A DNA stretch of 64,000 bases from Paraburkholderia terricola. GTDB lineage: Bacteria > Pseudomonadota > Gammaproteobacteria > Burkholderiales > Burkholderiaceae. Location: positions 208,195 through 272,194 of the forward strand of contig NZ_FRAB01000004.1 of NCBI RefSeq assembly GCF_900142195.1. Direction: 5' to 3'. A program made the translations under genes and the position numbers. Positions within the stretch are counted from its first letter, which is position 1; each line of letters starts with the position of its first letter. This document shows, one piece after another, positions 7,276 through 17,345 of the stretch. Below the pieces are notes generated by a model that did no database searches, was not told the origin of the DNA, and saw only the letters and a list, made by a program, of their open reading frames with translations.

Positions 7276-9240
7276 ATGACAACTGGCTCGCGACGGGTTC
7301 AAACGCCTCACGCGCTTCGGCGCAGCGTGATTCACAGACTCTCGCGTGTCGGTCTACCGGTTGTGCCGCGTTTGCGGAATTCATGGCGCGCGGCATGTGC
7401 CGTTGCGCTATCCGGCGCGTTGGCGGTAGCTGGGCTGCTGGTGGCGCCGCGGGCGCAGGCCGTTCATGCGATCGCGCAATACGGCGAGCCGAAATATCCG
7501 GCGAACTTCAAGCACTTCGACTACGTCAATCCCGATGCGCCCAAGGGCGGCACGCTCGTGCTCGCCAATCCGAGCCGGCTCACGAGCTTCGATAAATTCA
7601 ATCCGTTCACGTTGCGCGGCAACACCGCGCCTGGCGTGAACGCGATGTTCGAAAGCCTGACCACCGGCAGCAGCGACGAAGTGGCGTCCGCGTACGGGCT
7701 GCTTGCAGACGACATCAACGTTGCGCCGGACGGCCTGTCCGCCACCTTTCACATCAACCCGAAAGCGCGCTTTTCGAACGGCGATCCGGTGACCGCCGAG
7801 GACGTCAAATTCTCGCTCGACACGCTGAAAAGCCCGCAAGCCGCGCCGCAATTCGCGTCGATCTTCGGCGAGATCACGCGCGCGGTGGTGGTCGATCCGC
7901 ATACGATCCGCTTCGAGTTCCATCAGCGCAATCGCGAGTTGCCGTTGCTCGCCGGCGGCGTGCCGGTGTTCTCGCGCAAGTGGGGCATGAAGCCCGACGG
8001 CAGCCGTACTCCATTCGATCAACTGGCGTTCGAAAAGCCGATCGGCAGCGGCCCTTATCTGATCGAACGGTACGACAACGGGCGCACGATCACGTACCGG
8101 CGCGACCCGAACTACTGGGGCGCGGCGCTGCCGGTGCGGGTCGGCACGAACAACTTCGATCGCATCGTCTACAAGCTGTATTCGGATAGCACCGTGCGGC
8201 TCGAGGCGTTCAAGGCGGGCGAGTACGACGCGATGGTCGAGTACATCGCGCGCAATTGGGTGCGGCGCGACGTCGGCAAGAAATTCGATAGCGGTGAACT
8301 GATCAAGCGCGAATTTCCGCAACATAACGGCACGGGCATGCAAGGCTTCATGCTGAACACGCGGCGCCCTTTGTTTCAGGATGTGCGCGTGCGCAAGGCG
8401 CTCGACCTCGCGCTCGACTTTCAGTGGCTGAACCGTCAACTGTTCTACAACCAGTACACGCGCATCGACAGTTTCTTTGCCAACACGGATTTGCAGGCCA
8501 AGGGCCTGCCTTCGCCGGGCGAACTGGCGCTGCTCGAACCGTGGCGCGCGAAGCTCGATCCGTCCGTGTTCGGCCCGCCGCCGAAGCAGCCGGACACCGA
8601 TCCGCCAGGCTCGCTGCGCGCCAATCTGCTGCAGGCGCGGGCGCTGTTGCAACAGGCGGGGTGGACCTATCGCGACGGCGCATTGCGCAACGAGAAGGGC
8701 GAGCCGTTCCGCTTCGAGATTCTCGACGACTCCGGTTCGTCCGCGCAAATGGAGCCGATCATCGCCACTTTCATCCGCAATCTGCGGAAGCTGGGCATCA
8801 CCGCCACGTTTCGCGTATCCGATTTCGCCGTCTATCAGAAGCGTCTGGACGCATTCGATTTCGACACCACCACCATCCGCATGCCGGATGTGCAGGTGCC
8901 GGGTTCCGAGCAGATCGACCGTTTCGGCAGCAAGGCCGCGGATACCCACGGTTCGGACAACATGATCGGGCTGAAGTCGCCGGCGGTCGATGCGATTCTC
9001 AACGCGCTCGTGCATGCGCAGACGCGCGAGCAACTGGTCGACGCGACGCACGCACTCGACCGCGTGCTGATGCATGGCTACTATGTGGTGCCGCACTGGT
9101 ATAGCGCGACGCATCGTGTCGCGTTCAAGCGCGGCCTCGCGTGGCCGAAAACCTTGCCTCTGTACTATGGCGCGGAAGGCTGGATCACGTCGACGTGGTG
9201 GTTCGCGCAGCCTCAGCCGCCATCGTCGTCGCAACCGTAA
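7276..9240 (+). CDS. yejA: Periplasmic peptide-binding protein of a Yej-type ABC importer
   Basis: 654 residues of solute-binding protein family 5 (DppA/OppA-like). A long basic N-region and hydrophobic stretch end in PRAQA near residue 62, a likely signal peptidase site. The mature protein begins VHAIAQYGEPKYP...FDYVNPDAPKGGTL, a signature of YejA. It should capture peptides in the periplasm for the YejBE-F importer; in enteric bacteria Yej takes up microcin C and small peptides. Start ATG 7276 is chosen, but a later start closer to the signal peptide is possible. It is the first gene of a tight four-gene operon. Confidence 0.9.
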   Translation: MTTGSRRVQTPHALRRSVIHRLSRVGLPVVPRLRNSWRAACAVALSGALAVAGLLVAPRAQAVHAIAQYGEPKYPANFKHFDYVNPDAPKGGTLVLANPSRLTSFDKFNPFTLRGNTAPGVNAMFESLTTGSSDEVASAYGLLADDINVAPDGLSATFHINPKARFSNGDPVTAEDVKFSLDTLKSPQAAPQFASIFGEITRAVVVDPHTIRFEFHQRNRELPLLAGGVPVFSRKWGMKPDGSRTPFDQLAFEKPIGSGPYLIERYDNGRTITYRRDPNYWGAALPVRVGTNNFDRIVYKLYSDSTVRLEAFKAGEYDAMVEYIARNWVRRDVGKKFDSGELIKREFPQHNGTGMQGFMLNTRRPLFQDVRVRKALDLALDFQWLNRQLFYNQYTRIDSFFANTDLQAKGLPSPGELALLEPWRAKLDPSVFGPPPKQPDTDPPGSLRANLLQARALLQQAGWTYRDGALRNEKGEPFRFEILDDSGSSAQMEPIIATFIRNLRKLGITATFRVSDFAVYQKRLDAFDFDTTTIRMPDVQVPGSEQIDRFGSKAADTHGSDNMIGLKSPAVDAILNALVHAQTREQLVDATHALDRVLMHGYYVVPHWYSATHRVAFKRGLAWPKTLPLYYGAEGWITSTWWFAQPQPPSSSQP

Positions 9241-9296
9241 CCGCAGCCGCGCGGAAGCGCCCATCCACTTACCGCCTCGCACCGGAAACGTCGACT

Positions 9297-10334
9297 ATGT
9301 GGAGCTACATCCTCAAACGCCTGCTGCTGATGATCCCGACCCTGCTCGGCGTGCTGACGCTGACCTTCGCCGTGATCCAGTTCGTTCCGGGCGGCCCGGT
9401 CGAGCAGATGCAGCACGAGTTGCGCAAGGGCGCGGAGGGCGGCTCGCCGTTCGGTCTGCGTGCGCATAACGGCGTCGACGCGCAGCAGGTCGCGCAATTG
9501 AAGGCGCTGTATGGCTTCGACAAGCCGCCGCTCGAACGCTACGTGCTGATGCTCAAGCGCTTCGCGACGTTCGACCTCGGGCAGAGCTATTTCCGCCATC
9601 AAAGCGTCTGGTCGCTGATCGTCTCGAAGCTGCCGGTGTCGATCAGCATCGGCTTATGGACGTTCTTTCTGACATATCTGATATCGGTGCCGCTGGGCAT
9701 TGCGAAGGCGGTGCGCAACGGCTCGCGCTTCGACATCTCGACCAGTCTCGTCGTGTTGATCGGCTACGCGATTCCAGGTTTCGTGCTGGGCGTGCTGCTG
9801 CTCGTGCTGTTCGGCGGCGGCACGTTCCTGCAACTGTTTCCGCTGCGTAACCTCACCTCGGACAACTGGGCGCAACTGAGCCTCGGCGGCAAGATCGTCG
9901 ACTACCTGTGGCATATCACGTTGCCGATCACCGCCTCGGTGGTGGGCAGTTTCGCGGTCGTCACCATGCTCACCAAAAACGCGTTCCTCGACGAGATCCG
10001 CAAGCAGTATGTGCTGACGGCGCGCGCCAAGGGCTTGTCGGAAAAACGCGTGCTGTGGAAGCACGTGTTTCGCAATGCGTTGCTGCCGCTGATCGTCGGT
10101 TTTCCGGCGGCGTTCATCGGCGCGTTCTTCACCGGCAGTCTGCTGATCGAGACGCTGTTTTCGCTCGACGGCCTGGGCCTGCTGTCCTATGAATCGGTGG
10201 TGCGGCGCGACTATCCGGTGGTGCTCGGCACGCTGTATCTATTCACGCTGATCGGTCTCGCGACCAAACTGATCTCCGACCTGTGCTATGTGTGGGTCGA
10301 TCCCCGCATCCAATTCGAACAACTGGAGCGCTGA
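9297..10334 (+). CDS. yejB: ABC peptide importer permease YejB
   Basis: 345 residues of the DppB/OppB permease type. It starts MWSYILKRLLLMIPTLLGVLTL (first membrane helix), has a large first periplasmic loop and the cytoplasmic EAA-type coupling loop (ARAKGLSEKRVLWKHVFRNALLP). It partners YejE in the inner membrane. ATG 9297 is used; the open frame extends upstream but the family begins here. Its stop overlaps the yejE start by one base, showing translational coupling. Confidence 0.93.
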   Translation: MWSYILKRLLLMIPTLLGVLTLTFAVIQFVPGGPVEQMQHELRKGAEGGSPFGLRAHNGVDAQQVAQLKALYGFDKPPLERYVLMLKRFATFDLGQSYFRHQSVWSLIVSKLPVSISIGLWTFFLTYLISVPLGIAKAVRNGSRFDISTSLVVLIGYAIPGFVLGVLLLVLFGGGTFLQLFPLRNLTSDNWAQLSLGGKIVDYLWHITLPITASVVGSFAVVTMLTKNAFLDEIRKQYVLTARAKGLSEKRVLWKHVFRNALLPLIVGFPAAFIGAFFTGSLLIETLFSLDGLGLLSYESVVRRDYPVVLGTLYLFTLIGLATKLISDLCYVWVDPRIQFEQLER

Positions 10335-11440
10335 TGAATCGAGCCCGCCTTTCCGCCGATGCGGCGGCGCGCACCGAACCGGCTCGCGCGTTCGTATCGC
10401 CTTCGCCCGCGCGCCGCGTGTGGCAACGTTTTCGCCAGCAGCGGCTTGGCTACTGGAGCCTGATCGTGTTCGTCGTCGCGTTCGCGGCGAGCCTCGCCGG
10501 TCCGCTGTGGTCGAACGACAAGCCGCTGGTGGTGCGCTACGACGGCCATCTGTATTTCCCGATGTTCAAGACCTATGCCGAGACCACCTTCGGCGGCGAT
10601 TTCCCCACGCCCGCCGATTATCTCGATCCGTATATCAAGCAGCGCTTCGACACGCCCGGCAACTTCGCGTTGTATCCGCCGAACCGCTACTACTACGACA
10701 CGCTGAACTACTTTTCGAAGGCGCCGAACCCCGCGCCGCCCTCGCGTGAAAACTGGCTCGGCACCGACGACCGCGGCCGCGATCTGTTCGCGCGCTTGCT
10801 GTACGGCTTTCGCGTGTCGGTGGAATTCGCGCTGGTGCTCACGCTGATCGGCACGGTCATCGGTATCGCGGCCGGCGCGGTGCAGGGTTTCTTTGGAGGG
10901 CGTGTCGATATCGTTGGGCAGAGGCTGATCGAAATCTGGAGCGCATTGCCGGAGCTTTATCTGTTGATTATTTTTTCGTCGATCTTCGAGCCCGGATTCA
11001 TTTTGCTGATCGTGCTGCTGTCGCTGTTCGGCTGGATCGGTTTGTCCGATTACGTGCGCGCGGAGTTTCTGCGTAACCGCAACCAGGACTATGTGCGTGC
11101 CGCGCGAGCAATGGGGCTGTCGAACTGGCAGATCATGTGGCGGCACGTATTGCCCAACAGCCTGACGCCGGTCATCACGTTCCTGCCGTTTCGCATGAGC
11201 GGCGCCATTCTGGCGCTCACGAGCCTCGACTTTCTCGGCCTCGGCGTGCCGTCGCCGACCCCGAGCCTCGGTGAACTGCTCGCGCAAGGCAAGGCGAATC
11301 TCGACGCGTGGTGGATTTCCTTGTCCACCTTCGGCGTGCTGGTCGCGATGCTGTTGCTGCTGACCTTCATGGGCGACGCGCTGCGCAACGCGCTCGACAC
11401 CCGCATCTCCGATGCGATGCGCGCCGGAGGCAACCAGTGA
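10334..11440 (+). CDS. yejE: ABC peptide importer permease YejE
   Basis: 368 residues of the DppC/OppC permease type with the N-terminal OppC helix (RLGYWSLIVFVVAFAASLAGP). A large periplasmic segment carries the YejE-like NRYYYDTLNYFSKAPNPAPPS, and the coupling loop reads RAARAMGLSNWQIMWRHVLPN. It forms the membrane channel with YejB. Its last codons overlap the GTG start of yejF by four bases (GTGA). Confidence 0.93.
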   Translation: MNRARLSADAAARTEPARAFVSPSPARRVWQRFRQQRLGYWSLIVFVVAFAASLAGPLWSNDKPLVVRYDGHLYFPMFKTYAETTFGGDFPTPADYLDPYIKQRFDTPGNFALYPPNRYYYDTLNYFSKAPNPAPPSRENWLGTDDRGRDLFARLLYGFRVSVEFALVLTLIGTVIGIAAGAVQGFFGGRVDIVGQRLIEIWSALPELYLLIIFSSIFEPGFILLIVLLSLFGWIGLSDYVRAEFLRNRNQDYVRAARAMGLSNWQIMWRHVLPNSLTPVITFLPFRMSGAILALTSLDFLGLGVPSPTPSLGELLAQGKANLDAWWISLSTFGVLVAMLLLLTFMGDALRNALDTRISDAMRAGGNQ

Positions 11441-13071
11441 GCGCCACGGTCGATAACAGCGCAAAAGAGGCCGTCACGCGGCCGCTGCTCGAACTCGAGC
11501 ATCTGCACGTGACGTTCGGCGACACGGTCGCGGTGAACGACGTGACGCTCGCGATCCAGCGCGGCGAGCGCGTGGCGCTGGTCGGCGAATCGGGCTCGGG
11601 CAAGAGCGTGACCGCGCTGTCGATCCTGCGCCTGCTGAACGACGCGCAAGTGAGCGGGTCGATCCGTTTCGACGGCGAGGACCTGCTCGCCAAAAGCGAG
11701 CGCGAGATGCGCGGCATGCGCGGCTCGGACATCGCAATGATCTTCCAGGAGCCGATGACGGCGCTCAACCCGCTTTACACGGTCGGCGATCAGATTGCGG
11801 AGACCGTCGTCGTGCACGACGGCGTGGCGGCGGGCGAGGCGCGCAAACGCGCGGTCGCGCTGCTGGGGCGCACCGGCATCGCGGAGCCGGGCAAGCGCGT
11901 GAACAGCTATCCGCATCAACTCTCGGGCGGCCAGCGGCAGCGCGCGATGATCGCGATGGCGCTCGCCTGCCGGCCGCGCCTGCTGCTGGCCGACGAACCG
12001 ACCACCGCGCTCGACGTGACGATCCGCGCGCAGATTGTCGACCTGCTGCTCGAATTGCAACGTGACGAAGCCGAAAAACGCGGCATGGCCGTGCTGCTGA
12101 TCACGCACGATCTGAACCTCGTGCGCCACTTCGCGCACCGCATCGCGGTGATGGAGCGGGGCGTGCTGGTGGAAAGCGGGCCGGTCGAGCGCGTGTTCGA
12201 GTCGCCGCAGCATCCGTACACGCAGCGTCTGCTGGCCAGTCGGCCGCAGCGCACGGTGGTGCCGGTGCTGCCGATTTCGCCGGTGCTGCTCGAAGCGCGC
12301 GAGGTGTCGGTCGATTTCAAAACGAAGCTGCCGGGTTTGAGCGGCTGGTTCCGTTCGGGGAGTTTTCGCGCGGTGGCGGATGCGACTGTGTCCGTGCGCC
12401 AGGGCGAGACCTTGGGGATCGTCGGCGAATCGGGTTCCGGCAAATCGACGCTCGCGATGGCCTTGCTCGGCTTGCAACGCACCGCGCACGGCGAGATCGA
12501 ATTTCAGGGCAGGGCGCTCGGCAGCTATCGCGGCGCCGAGCAGACCGCCTTGCGCTCGAACATGCAAGTCGTTTTCCAGGACCCGTTCAGTTCGCTTTCG
12601 CCGCGCCACACCATCGAGCGGATCGTCGGCGAGGGGCTCGCGCTGCACCGCCCGCAAATGACGCCGCAGGCGCGCCGCGACAAGGTGGTTTCGGTGCTGC
12701 GCGAAGTCGGCCTCGACCGGACGGTGCTGTGGCGCTATCCGCATGAATTCTCCGGCGGCCAGCGTCAACGGATTGCGATTGCCCGCGCTCTGGTGCTGGA
12801 GCCGCGCATCCTGGTTCTCGACGAACCCACCAGCGCGCTCGACGTTTCCATCCAGCAGCAAGTGCTGAAACTACTCGCCGGATTGCAACAGAAGTACAAC
12901 CTCGGCTTCGTATTCATCAGCCACGATCTGGCCGTGATTGGAGCGATGGCGCACCGCGTCGCGGTGATGCAAAACGGTTCGATCGTCGAAAGCGGCGCCG
13001 TTGAGCAGATTTTTGCGACGCCCGCGCATCCTTACACTCGAAAGCTGCTGAAAGCGGCGCTTGACCATTGA
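11437..13071 (+). CDS. yejF: Double-domain ABC ATPase YejF
   Basis: 544 residues with two complete nucleotide-binding domains in tandem. The first has Walker A GESGSGKS and signature LSGGQRQR; the second repeats GESGSGKS and FSGGQRQR. Each has a Walker B ending in DEPT and the oligopeptide-permease C-terminal motif (HPYTQRLL / HPYTRKLL). It powers the YejBE importer from the cytoplasmic side. The GTG at 11437 overlaps yejE by four bases; the upstream open frame has no ABC-like sequence. Confidence 0.94.
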   Translation: MSATVDNSAKEAVTRPLLELEHLHVTFGDTVAVNDVTLAIQRGERVALVGESGSGKSVTALSILRLLNDAQVSGSIRFDGEDLLAKSEREMRGMRGSDIAMIFQEPMTALNPLYTVGDQIAETVVVHDGVAAGEARKRAVALLGRTGIAEPGKRVNSYPHQLSGGQRQRAMIAMALACRPRLLLADEPTTALDVTIRAQIVDLLLELQRDEAEKRGMAVLLITHDLNLVRHFAHRIAVMERGVLVESGPVERVFESPQHPYTQRLLASRPQRTVVPVLPISPVLLEAREVSVDFKTKLPGLSGWFRSGSFRAVADATVSVRQGETLGIVGESGSGKSTLAMALLGLQRTAHGEIEFQGRALGSYRGAEQTALRSNMQVVFQDPFSSLSPRHTIERIVGEGLALHRPQMTPQARRDKVVSVLREVGLDRTVLWRYPHEFSGGQRQRIAIARALVLEPRILVLDEPTSALDVSIQQQVLKLLAGLQQKYNLGFVFISHDLAVIGAMAHRVAVMQNGSIVESGAVEQIFATPAHPYTRKLLKAALDH

Positions 13072-13207
13072 TTTTGCACTCTTTCACCAATTGGGTGCGT
13101 GTCTCGATTGTATTTTTCTATTTGTTTTGACACGTGAATACTTACTGGCTAGTATCGACCAAACTTTTTCCGTAGACCCTTGTTTTTTAGGCAATAAATA
13201 CCGACCA

Positions 13208-13873
13208 ATGCAGCACAGAAACCTGACCCAGGCTTGCACGCGCGTCGTCGCCGGGATGTTCATTGGCGTCTTGATGGCAGCAGCTCCCGGCGCTTTCGCC
13301 GACGAAGTAAGCAGTTTCAATCAGAATGCCTCATATTCGACCCTCAACGGGTCGAATTCGTTGTCCTCCCCGAATTCGCGTGCGGCCGCTCCCGGGAGCG
13401 ACAGCGGCGCCAAGTCGTTCCTTTCCGGCATGGCCGGCAAGGCGGGCGACGTGGTCGTCGGCGCGCTGAACATGATCGGCGTGCGCTACCGCTGGGGTGG
13501 CAATACTCCGGATTCGGGACTCGATTGCAGCGGTTTCGTCCGCTACGTGTTCCAGGACACGCTTGGCATGGCGCTGCCGCGCCGCGCCGAGGAAATGAGC
13601 CGGGTCGGCGAGAAGGTGCGCGTGAGCGACCTGAAGCCGGGCGATCTCGTGTTCTTCAACACGATGCGCCGCACGTTCTCACACGTGGGCATCTACATCG
13701 GCGACAACAAGTTCGTGCATTCGCCTTCCACGGGCAGCACGATCCGCGTCGACGACATGGATAGCGGCTACTGGGAAAAGCGCTTCACCGGTGCACGCAG
13801 GATCGAGACGTCCTATCAGGACGGTCAGGATCTGCGCACACGCGTGAATGCGGCGATTGGCGGCAATAACTGA
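13208..13873 (+). CDS. Exported NlpC/P60-family peptidoglycan hydrolase
   Basis: 221 residues. The signal peptide (CTRVVAGMFIGVLMAAAPGAFA) precedes a Ser/Asn-rich linker and a C-terminal NlpC/P60 domain. The catalytic cysteine lies in DCSGFVRYVF, the histidine in FSHVGIYIG and the third polar residue in KFVHSPSTG. Such enzymes cut D-Glu-meso-DAP bonds in the cell wall. ATG 13208 is chosen because the signal peptide starts there; the frame is open back to 13061 but carries no conserved sequence. It is a single-gene unit with its own terminator. Confidence 0.9.
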   Translation: MQHRNLTQACTRVVAGMFIGVLMAAAPGAFADEVSSFNQNASYSTLNGSNSLSSPNSRAAAPGSDSGAKSFLSGMAGKAGDVVVGALNMIGVRYRWGGNTPDSGLDCSGFVRYVFQDTLGMALPRRAEEMSRVGEKVRVSDLKPGDLVFFNTMRRTFSHVGIYIGDNKFVHSPSTGSTIRVDDMDSGYWEKRFTGARRIETSYQDGQDLRTRVNAAIGGNN

Positions 13874-13910
13874 TTTTGATCTGTTGCGCCGGCGGTTGTG
13901 GCGCGACAAC

Positions 13911-13945
13911 AAAAAGCCTGCTTCGTTTGAAGCAGGCTTTTTTTA
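13911..13945 (+). terminator. Rho-independent terminator after the NlpC/P60 gene
   Basis: The perfect 11-bp stem AAGCCTGCTTC / GAAGCAGGCTT with a four-base loop is followed by a T-run, 40 bases after the stop codon. Confidence 0.93.
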
Positions 13946-14058
13946 CGTCTGGAGGGCGGGGGTGTGTCCGTATCGCGTCGGCGCGGGCCTTGCGTGCCGC
14001 GCAGTCCAGCCGTAGCCGCCGCGCGCCGCCGGTGTTGCCTGACCCAGGCACCGCCTGC

Positions 14059-15027
14059 CTACACCGCCGCGCGGCTCACCGCCAGCTTGCGCTGCAACTC
14101 CGGCATCATCTTCGCCACGGCTTCCTCGCCGGCCAGAATCGCGGCGTTGCGTTGCGAGAAATCGCTGCCGCTCATGGCGGCCAGATTCGGCCGGATCACG
14201 ACGTCGGCGTACTTGTCCAGTTCGTAGGCCTTGATCGTCTGTCCCATGATCGTGAAGGTCTGCATCAGCACGTCGAAGGAACTCGCGGTCAGGCCGCTTT
14301 CCGGACGCTGCGAGATGTCCACGGCGATCACGAAGTCCGCGCCCATCTTGCGCGCGAACGAGGCGGGCACCGGGCTCACCAGGCCGCCGTCGACGTATTC
14401 GTGGCCGCCGATCTTCACCGGCTCGAAAATCGACGGCACGCTGCACGACGCGCGCACGGCGATGCCGGTATTGCCCCGCTGGAACAGGATCGGCTGGCCG
14501 GTTCTCAGATCGGTGGCGACCACGCCGAGCGGCTTCACCATCTTTTCAATCGGACGGTTGTTGAGCGTCGTGTTCAGGTAGTTCTGCAGCGCAATGCCTT
14601 GCAGGAAACCTCGCGTGCGAAACGGCATGGCCCAGTCGCTGATCGACGCTTCGTCCATGGTCAGCGCCAGCTTGTTCAGCGCGAAGCCGTTCATGCCCGA
14701 CGCGTACAGTGCGCCGACCACCGAGCCCGCGCTCGTGCCGGCCACCAGATCGACCTGGATGTTGCGCGCCTCGAGCGCCTTGATCACGCCGATGTGCGCG
14801 AAGCCGCGCGCGGCGCCACCGCCTAGCGCGAGCCCGACGCGAATCGGCCGCTGCGGTTTGTCGAGCGGCGGCGTGGTCGCCGCGGGCGTGCCGGCGACCG
14901 GCGTGCGGTCGGTCTTGCTGCCGGTTGTACCGCACGCGGCCAGCACCGTGGCGGCCGCCGCCAATGTGAAATGGCGACGGGCGAGGCGAGGGGATGACGG
15001 TTTCAACGAGTTCTCCAGCAACGGCAC
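14059..15027 (-). CDS. Patatin-like phospholipase lipoprotein (RssA-type)
   Basis: 322 residues. An N-terminal signal ends in a lipobox LAA-Cys32, so it is probably a membrane-anchored lipoprotein. The patatin domain has the oxyanion motif GLALGGGAARGFAH, the nucleophile elbow GTSAG and the catalytic Asp in DGG (YVDGGLVSPVP). It should hydrolyse acyl esters of lipids in the periplasm. It lies convergent with the NlpC/P60 gene and divergent from gltX. Confidence 0.9.
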   Translation of the reverse strand: MPLLENSLKPSSPRLARRHFTLAAAATVLAACGTTGSKTDRTPVAGTPAATTPPLDKPQRPIRVGLALGGGAARGFAHIGVIKALEARNIQVDLVAGTSAGSVVGALYASGMNGFALNKLALTMDEASISDWAMPFRTRGFLQGIALQNYLNTTLNNRPIEKMVKPLGVVATDLRTGQPILFQRGNTGIAVRASCSVPSIFEPVKIGGHEYVDGGLVSPVPASFARKMGADFVIAVDISQRPESGLTASSFDVLMQTFTIMGQTIKAYELDKYADVVIRPNLAAMSGSDFSQRNAAILAGEEAVAKMMPELQRKLAVSRAAV

Positions 15028-15433
15028 GGGCGGCGCGATCAGCGTGAACCCGTGCCGCGATCAGGCGGGTAGTCAACATACGAGGATCGCGGGCGGCGAT
15101 GCCATGCGCGGCGGTTCTATCCCCGGCCGCGGCGCGCGCACATCATAAATCAAAGCGCCCGATGCGCGGCGACCCGGTAATGAAACGTTGCAGAGGAAGC
15201 GCTCGGGTGCCGTGAATTGCGTCGCGCACGCCGCTTGCACGCTGGTTCCACCGCCTCGTTGGCCATTCGGACGAGGGCGGGCAACTCGCTAGCCGCAGGT
15301 ATAATTCGCCTCTCGCATTTATTTCCTTCGTGTCCGTGCGCGGCGTTTTTCTGCCGCATGGGCGCGGTCCGCTGCCGCGCCTGGCTGGCGATGTTTGCCG
15401 AGGCGCCGGCGCCCGTCTTCCGAGTAACCGCTA
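15028..15433. other. Divergent intergenic region, patatin gene and gltX
   Basis: About 400 bases without a gene. A perfect -10 hexamer TATAAT at 15300-15305 on the + strand is the best promoter candidate for gltX, giving a leader of about 120 bases; no good -35 is seen. No riboswitch or leader-peptide structure was recognised. Confidence 0.45.
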
Positions 15434-16843
15434 ATGACCACCTCCGTTCGTACCCGTTTCGCACCGAGTCCCACCGGCTTCATCCACCTCGGCAACATTC
15501 GCTCCGCGCTCTATCCGTGGGCGTTCGCGCGCAAGATGAAAGGGACCTTCGTGCTGCGGATCGAGGATACCGACGTCGAGCGCTCCACCTCCGAATCCGT
15601 CGACGCCATTCTCCAGGGCATGGAATGGCTCGGCCTCGATTTCGACGAAGGCCCGTTCTACCAGATGCAGCGCATGGACCGCTATCGCGAAGTGCTCAAG
15701 CAGATGCAGGACGCGGGGCTCGTGTACCCGTGCTACATGTCGACGGAAGAACTGGACGCGCTGCGCGAGCGTCAACGCGAAGCCGGCGAAAAGCCGCGCT
15801 ACGACGGCACGTGGCGCCCCGAGCCGGGCAAGGTCCTGCCGCAGCCGCCGGCGGGCGTGGAGCCCGTGCTGCGCTTCCGTAACCCGCTTACCGGCGTGGT
15901 GGCGTGGGACGACGCGGTGAAGGGCCGCATCGAGATCTCGAACGAAGAACTCGACGACCTCGTGATCGCTCGCCCGGACGGCACGCCCACCTACAACTTC
16001 TGCGTGGTGGTGGACGATCTGGACATGCGCATCACGCACGTGATTCGGGGCGACGATCACGTGAACAACACGCCGCGTCAGATCAACATCCTGCGCGCGC
16101 TGGGCGCCGAGCCGCCGGTGTACGCGCATCTTCCGACCGTGCTGAACGAGCAGGGCGAGAAGATGAGCAAGCGCCACGGTGCGATGAGCGTGATGGGTTA
16201 TCGCGACGCAGGCTATCTGCCGGAAGCGGTCGTCAATTATCTGGCGCGTCTGGGCTGGTCGCATGGCGACGCGGAAATTTTCTCGCGCGAGCAGTTCGTC
16301 GAATGGTTCGATCTCGAGCACCTCGGCAAGTCGCCGGCTCAGTACGACCACGACAAGCTGAACTGGCTGAACGCGCACTACATCAAGGAAGCGGACAACG
16401 CACGCCTCGCCGGGCTTGCCAAGCCATTCTTCGCGCAGTTGGGCATCGATGAAGCCGCCGTCGCGCAAGGCGCGGATCTGACCGCGGTGGTGGGCTTGCT
16501 GAAGGATCGCGCGTCCACGGTGAAAGAAATCGCAGAGAACGCCGCCATGTTTTATCGCGCGCCGGCGCCGGAGGCCGACGCATTGGCGCAGCACGTAACC
16601 GATGCGGTGCGTCCGGCGCTCGCCGATCTGGCGGCCGCGCTCAAGACGGTGGAGTGGACGAAGGAAGCGATCGCCGCTGCATTGAAGGCGACGCTAGGCG
16701 CGCACAAGCTGAAGATGCCGCAACTGGCGATGCCGGTTCGTTTGCTGGTGGCGGGCACCACGCATACGCCGTCGATCGACAGCGTGCTGCTGCTGTTCGG
16801 GCGCGATGTCGTCGTGGGCCGTATCGAAAGCGCGCTGGCCTGA
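15434..16843 (+). CDS. gltX: Glutamate-tRNA ligase
   Basis: 469 residues, the usual length of bacterial class I glutamyl-tRNA synthetase. The HIGH-region [10 protein letters not shown] is at 11-20 and KMSKR at 243-247, and the C-terminal half is the helical anticodon-binding domain. It charges tRNA-Glu in the cytoplasm. The ATG at 15434 begins the canonical [15 protein letters not shown]. tRNA-Ala follows about 120 bases downstream. Confidence 0.97.
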   Translation: MTTSVRTRFAPSPTGFIHLGNIRSALYPWAFARKMKGTFVLRIEDTDVERSTSESVDAILQGMEWLGLDFDEGPFYQMQRMDRYREVLKQMQDAGLVYPCYMSTEELDALRERQREAGEKPRYDGTWRPEPGKVLPQPPAGVEPVLRFRNPLTGVVAWDDAVKGRIEISNEELDDLVIARPDGTPTYNFCVVVDDLDMRITHVIRGDDHVNNTPRQINILRALGAEPPVYAHLPTVLNEQGEKMSKRHGAMSVMGYRDAGYLPEAVVNYLARLGWSHGDAEIFSREQFVEWFDLEHLGKSPAQYDHDKLNWLNAHYIKEADNARLAGLAKPFFAQLGIDEAAVAQGADLTAVVGLLKDRASTVKEIAENAAMFYRAPAPEADALAQHVTDAVRPALADLAAALKTVEWTKEAIAAALKATLGAHKLKMPQLAMPVRLLVAGTTHTPSIDSVLLLFGRDVVVGRIESALA

Positions 16844-16918
16844 AGCGCGTTCGGGCCGTGCATCGAAAGACCTTGCATGCGGCTCCTGAAAAAAACGCAT
16901 GCAATTGCTCAAAGGGTA

Positions 16919-16947
16919 TTTACAAAGCGAAGATTGGCCTCTAGAAT
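16919..16947 (+). promoter_or_regulatory. Promoter of tRNA-Ala
   Basis: -35 TTTACA at 16919-16924, a 17-base spacer, and -10 TAGAAT at 16942-16947, about 20 bases before the tRNA 5' end. Confidence 0.75.
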
Positions 16948-16966
16948 TTCGTTTCTGTTCTGCAAG

Positions 16967-17042
<76 letters not shown>

Positions 17043-17082
17043 TCAGAACATTGCCAACATGCTGTACAGCATCAGAAGTCCG

Positions 17083-17114
17083 AAAGCCCTGAGAAATCGG
17101 GGCTTTATTTTTTT
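17083..17114 (+). terminator. Terminator after tRNA-Ala
   Basis: The stem AAAGCCC / GGGCTTT is followed by ATTTTTTTT, 40 bases after the tRNA. The 230 bases from here to 17346 contain nothing recognisable. Confidence 0.8.
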
Positions 17115-17345
17115 CTGAGGTCGGTAGGAACATATAACAGGCCGCAAAAGGGCACGGGTTCCCGCCAAGACTCCTGCCGCGCCAGCATTCGCTGAGAGCG
17201 CCGAAAATTCACCGTTGCGCCAGCCCCCGACCGATCAGCAAGCAGACGAAAAGATGCCGCCGGCACGGCTCATGAATCGCCATGCGAGCCCGTGTTTTCT
17301 GGTGCCACGACATCCGTGTCCGAACCAGCGCCGCTCCCGCCGACC

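Noticed and set aside
7408..9282. 624-codon open frame antisense to yejA
   Set aside because: Arg/His/Gln-rich shadow of a high-GC gene; yejA on the + strand has clear family motifs.
11089..12861. 590-codon open frame antisense to yejF
   Set aside because: Composition is shadow-like; the + strand encodes a double ABC ATPase with both Walker sets.
17115..17345. Possible small gene after tRNA-Ala
   Set aside because: Only short frames that run into the antisense of the M24 gene; no motif seen.
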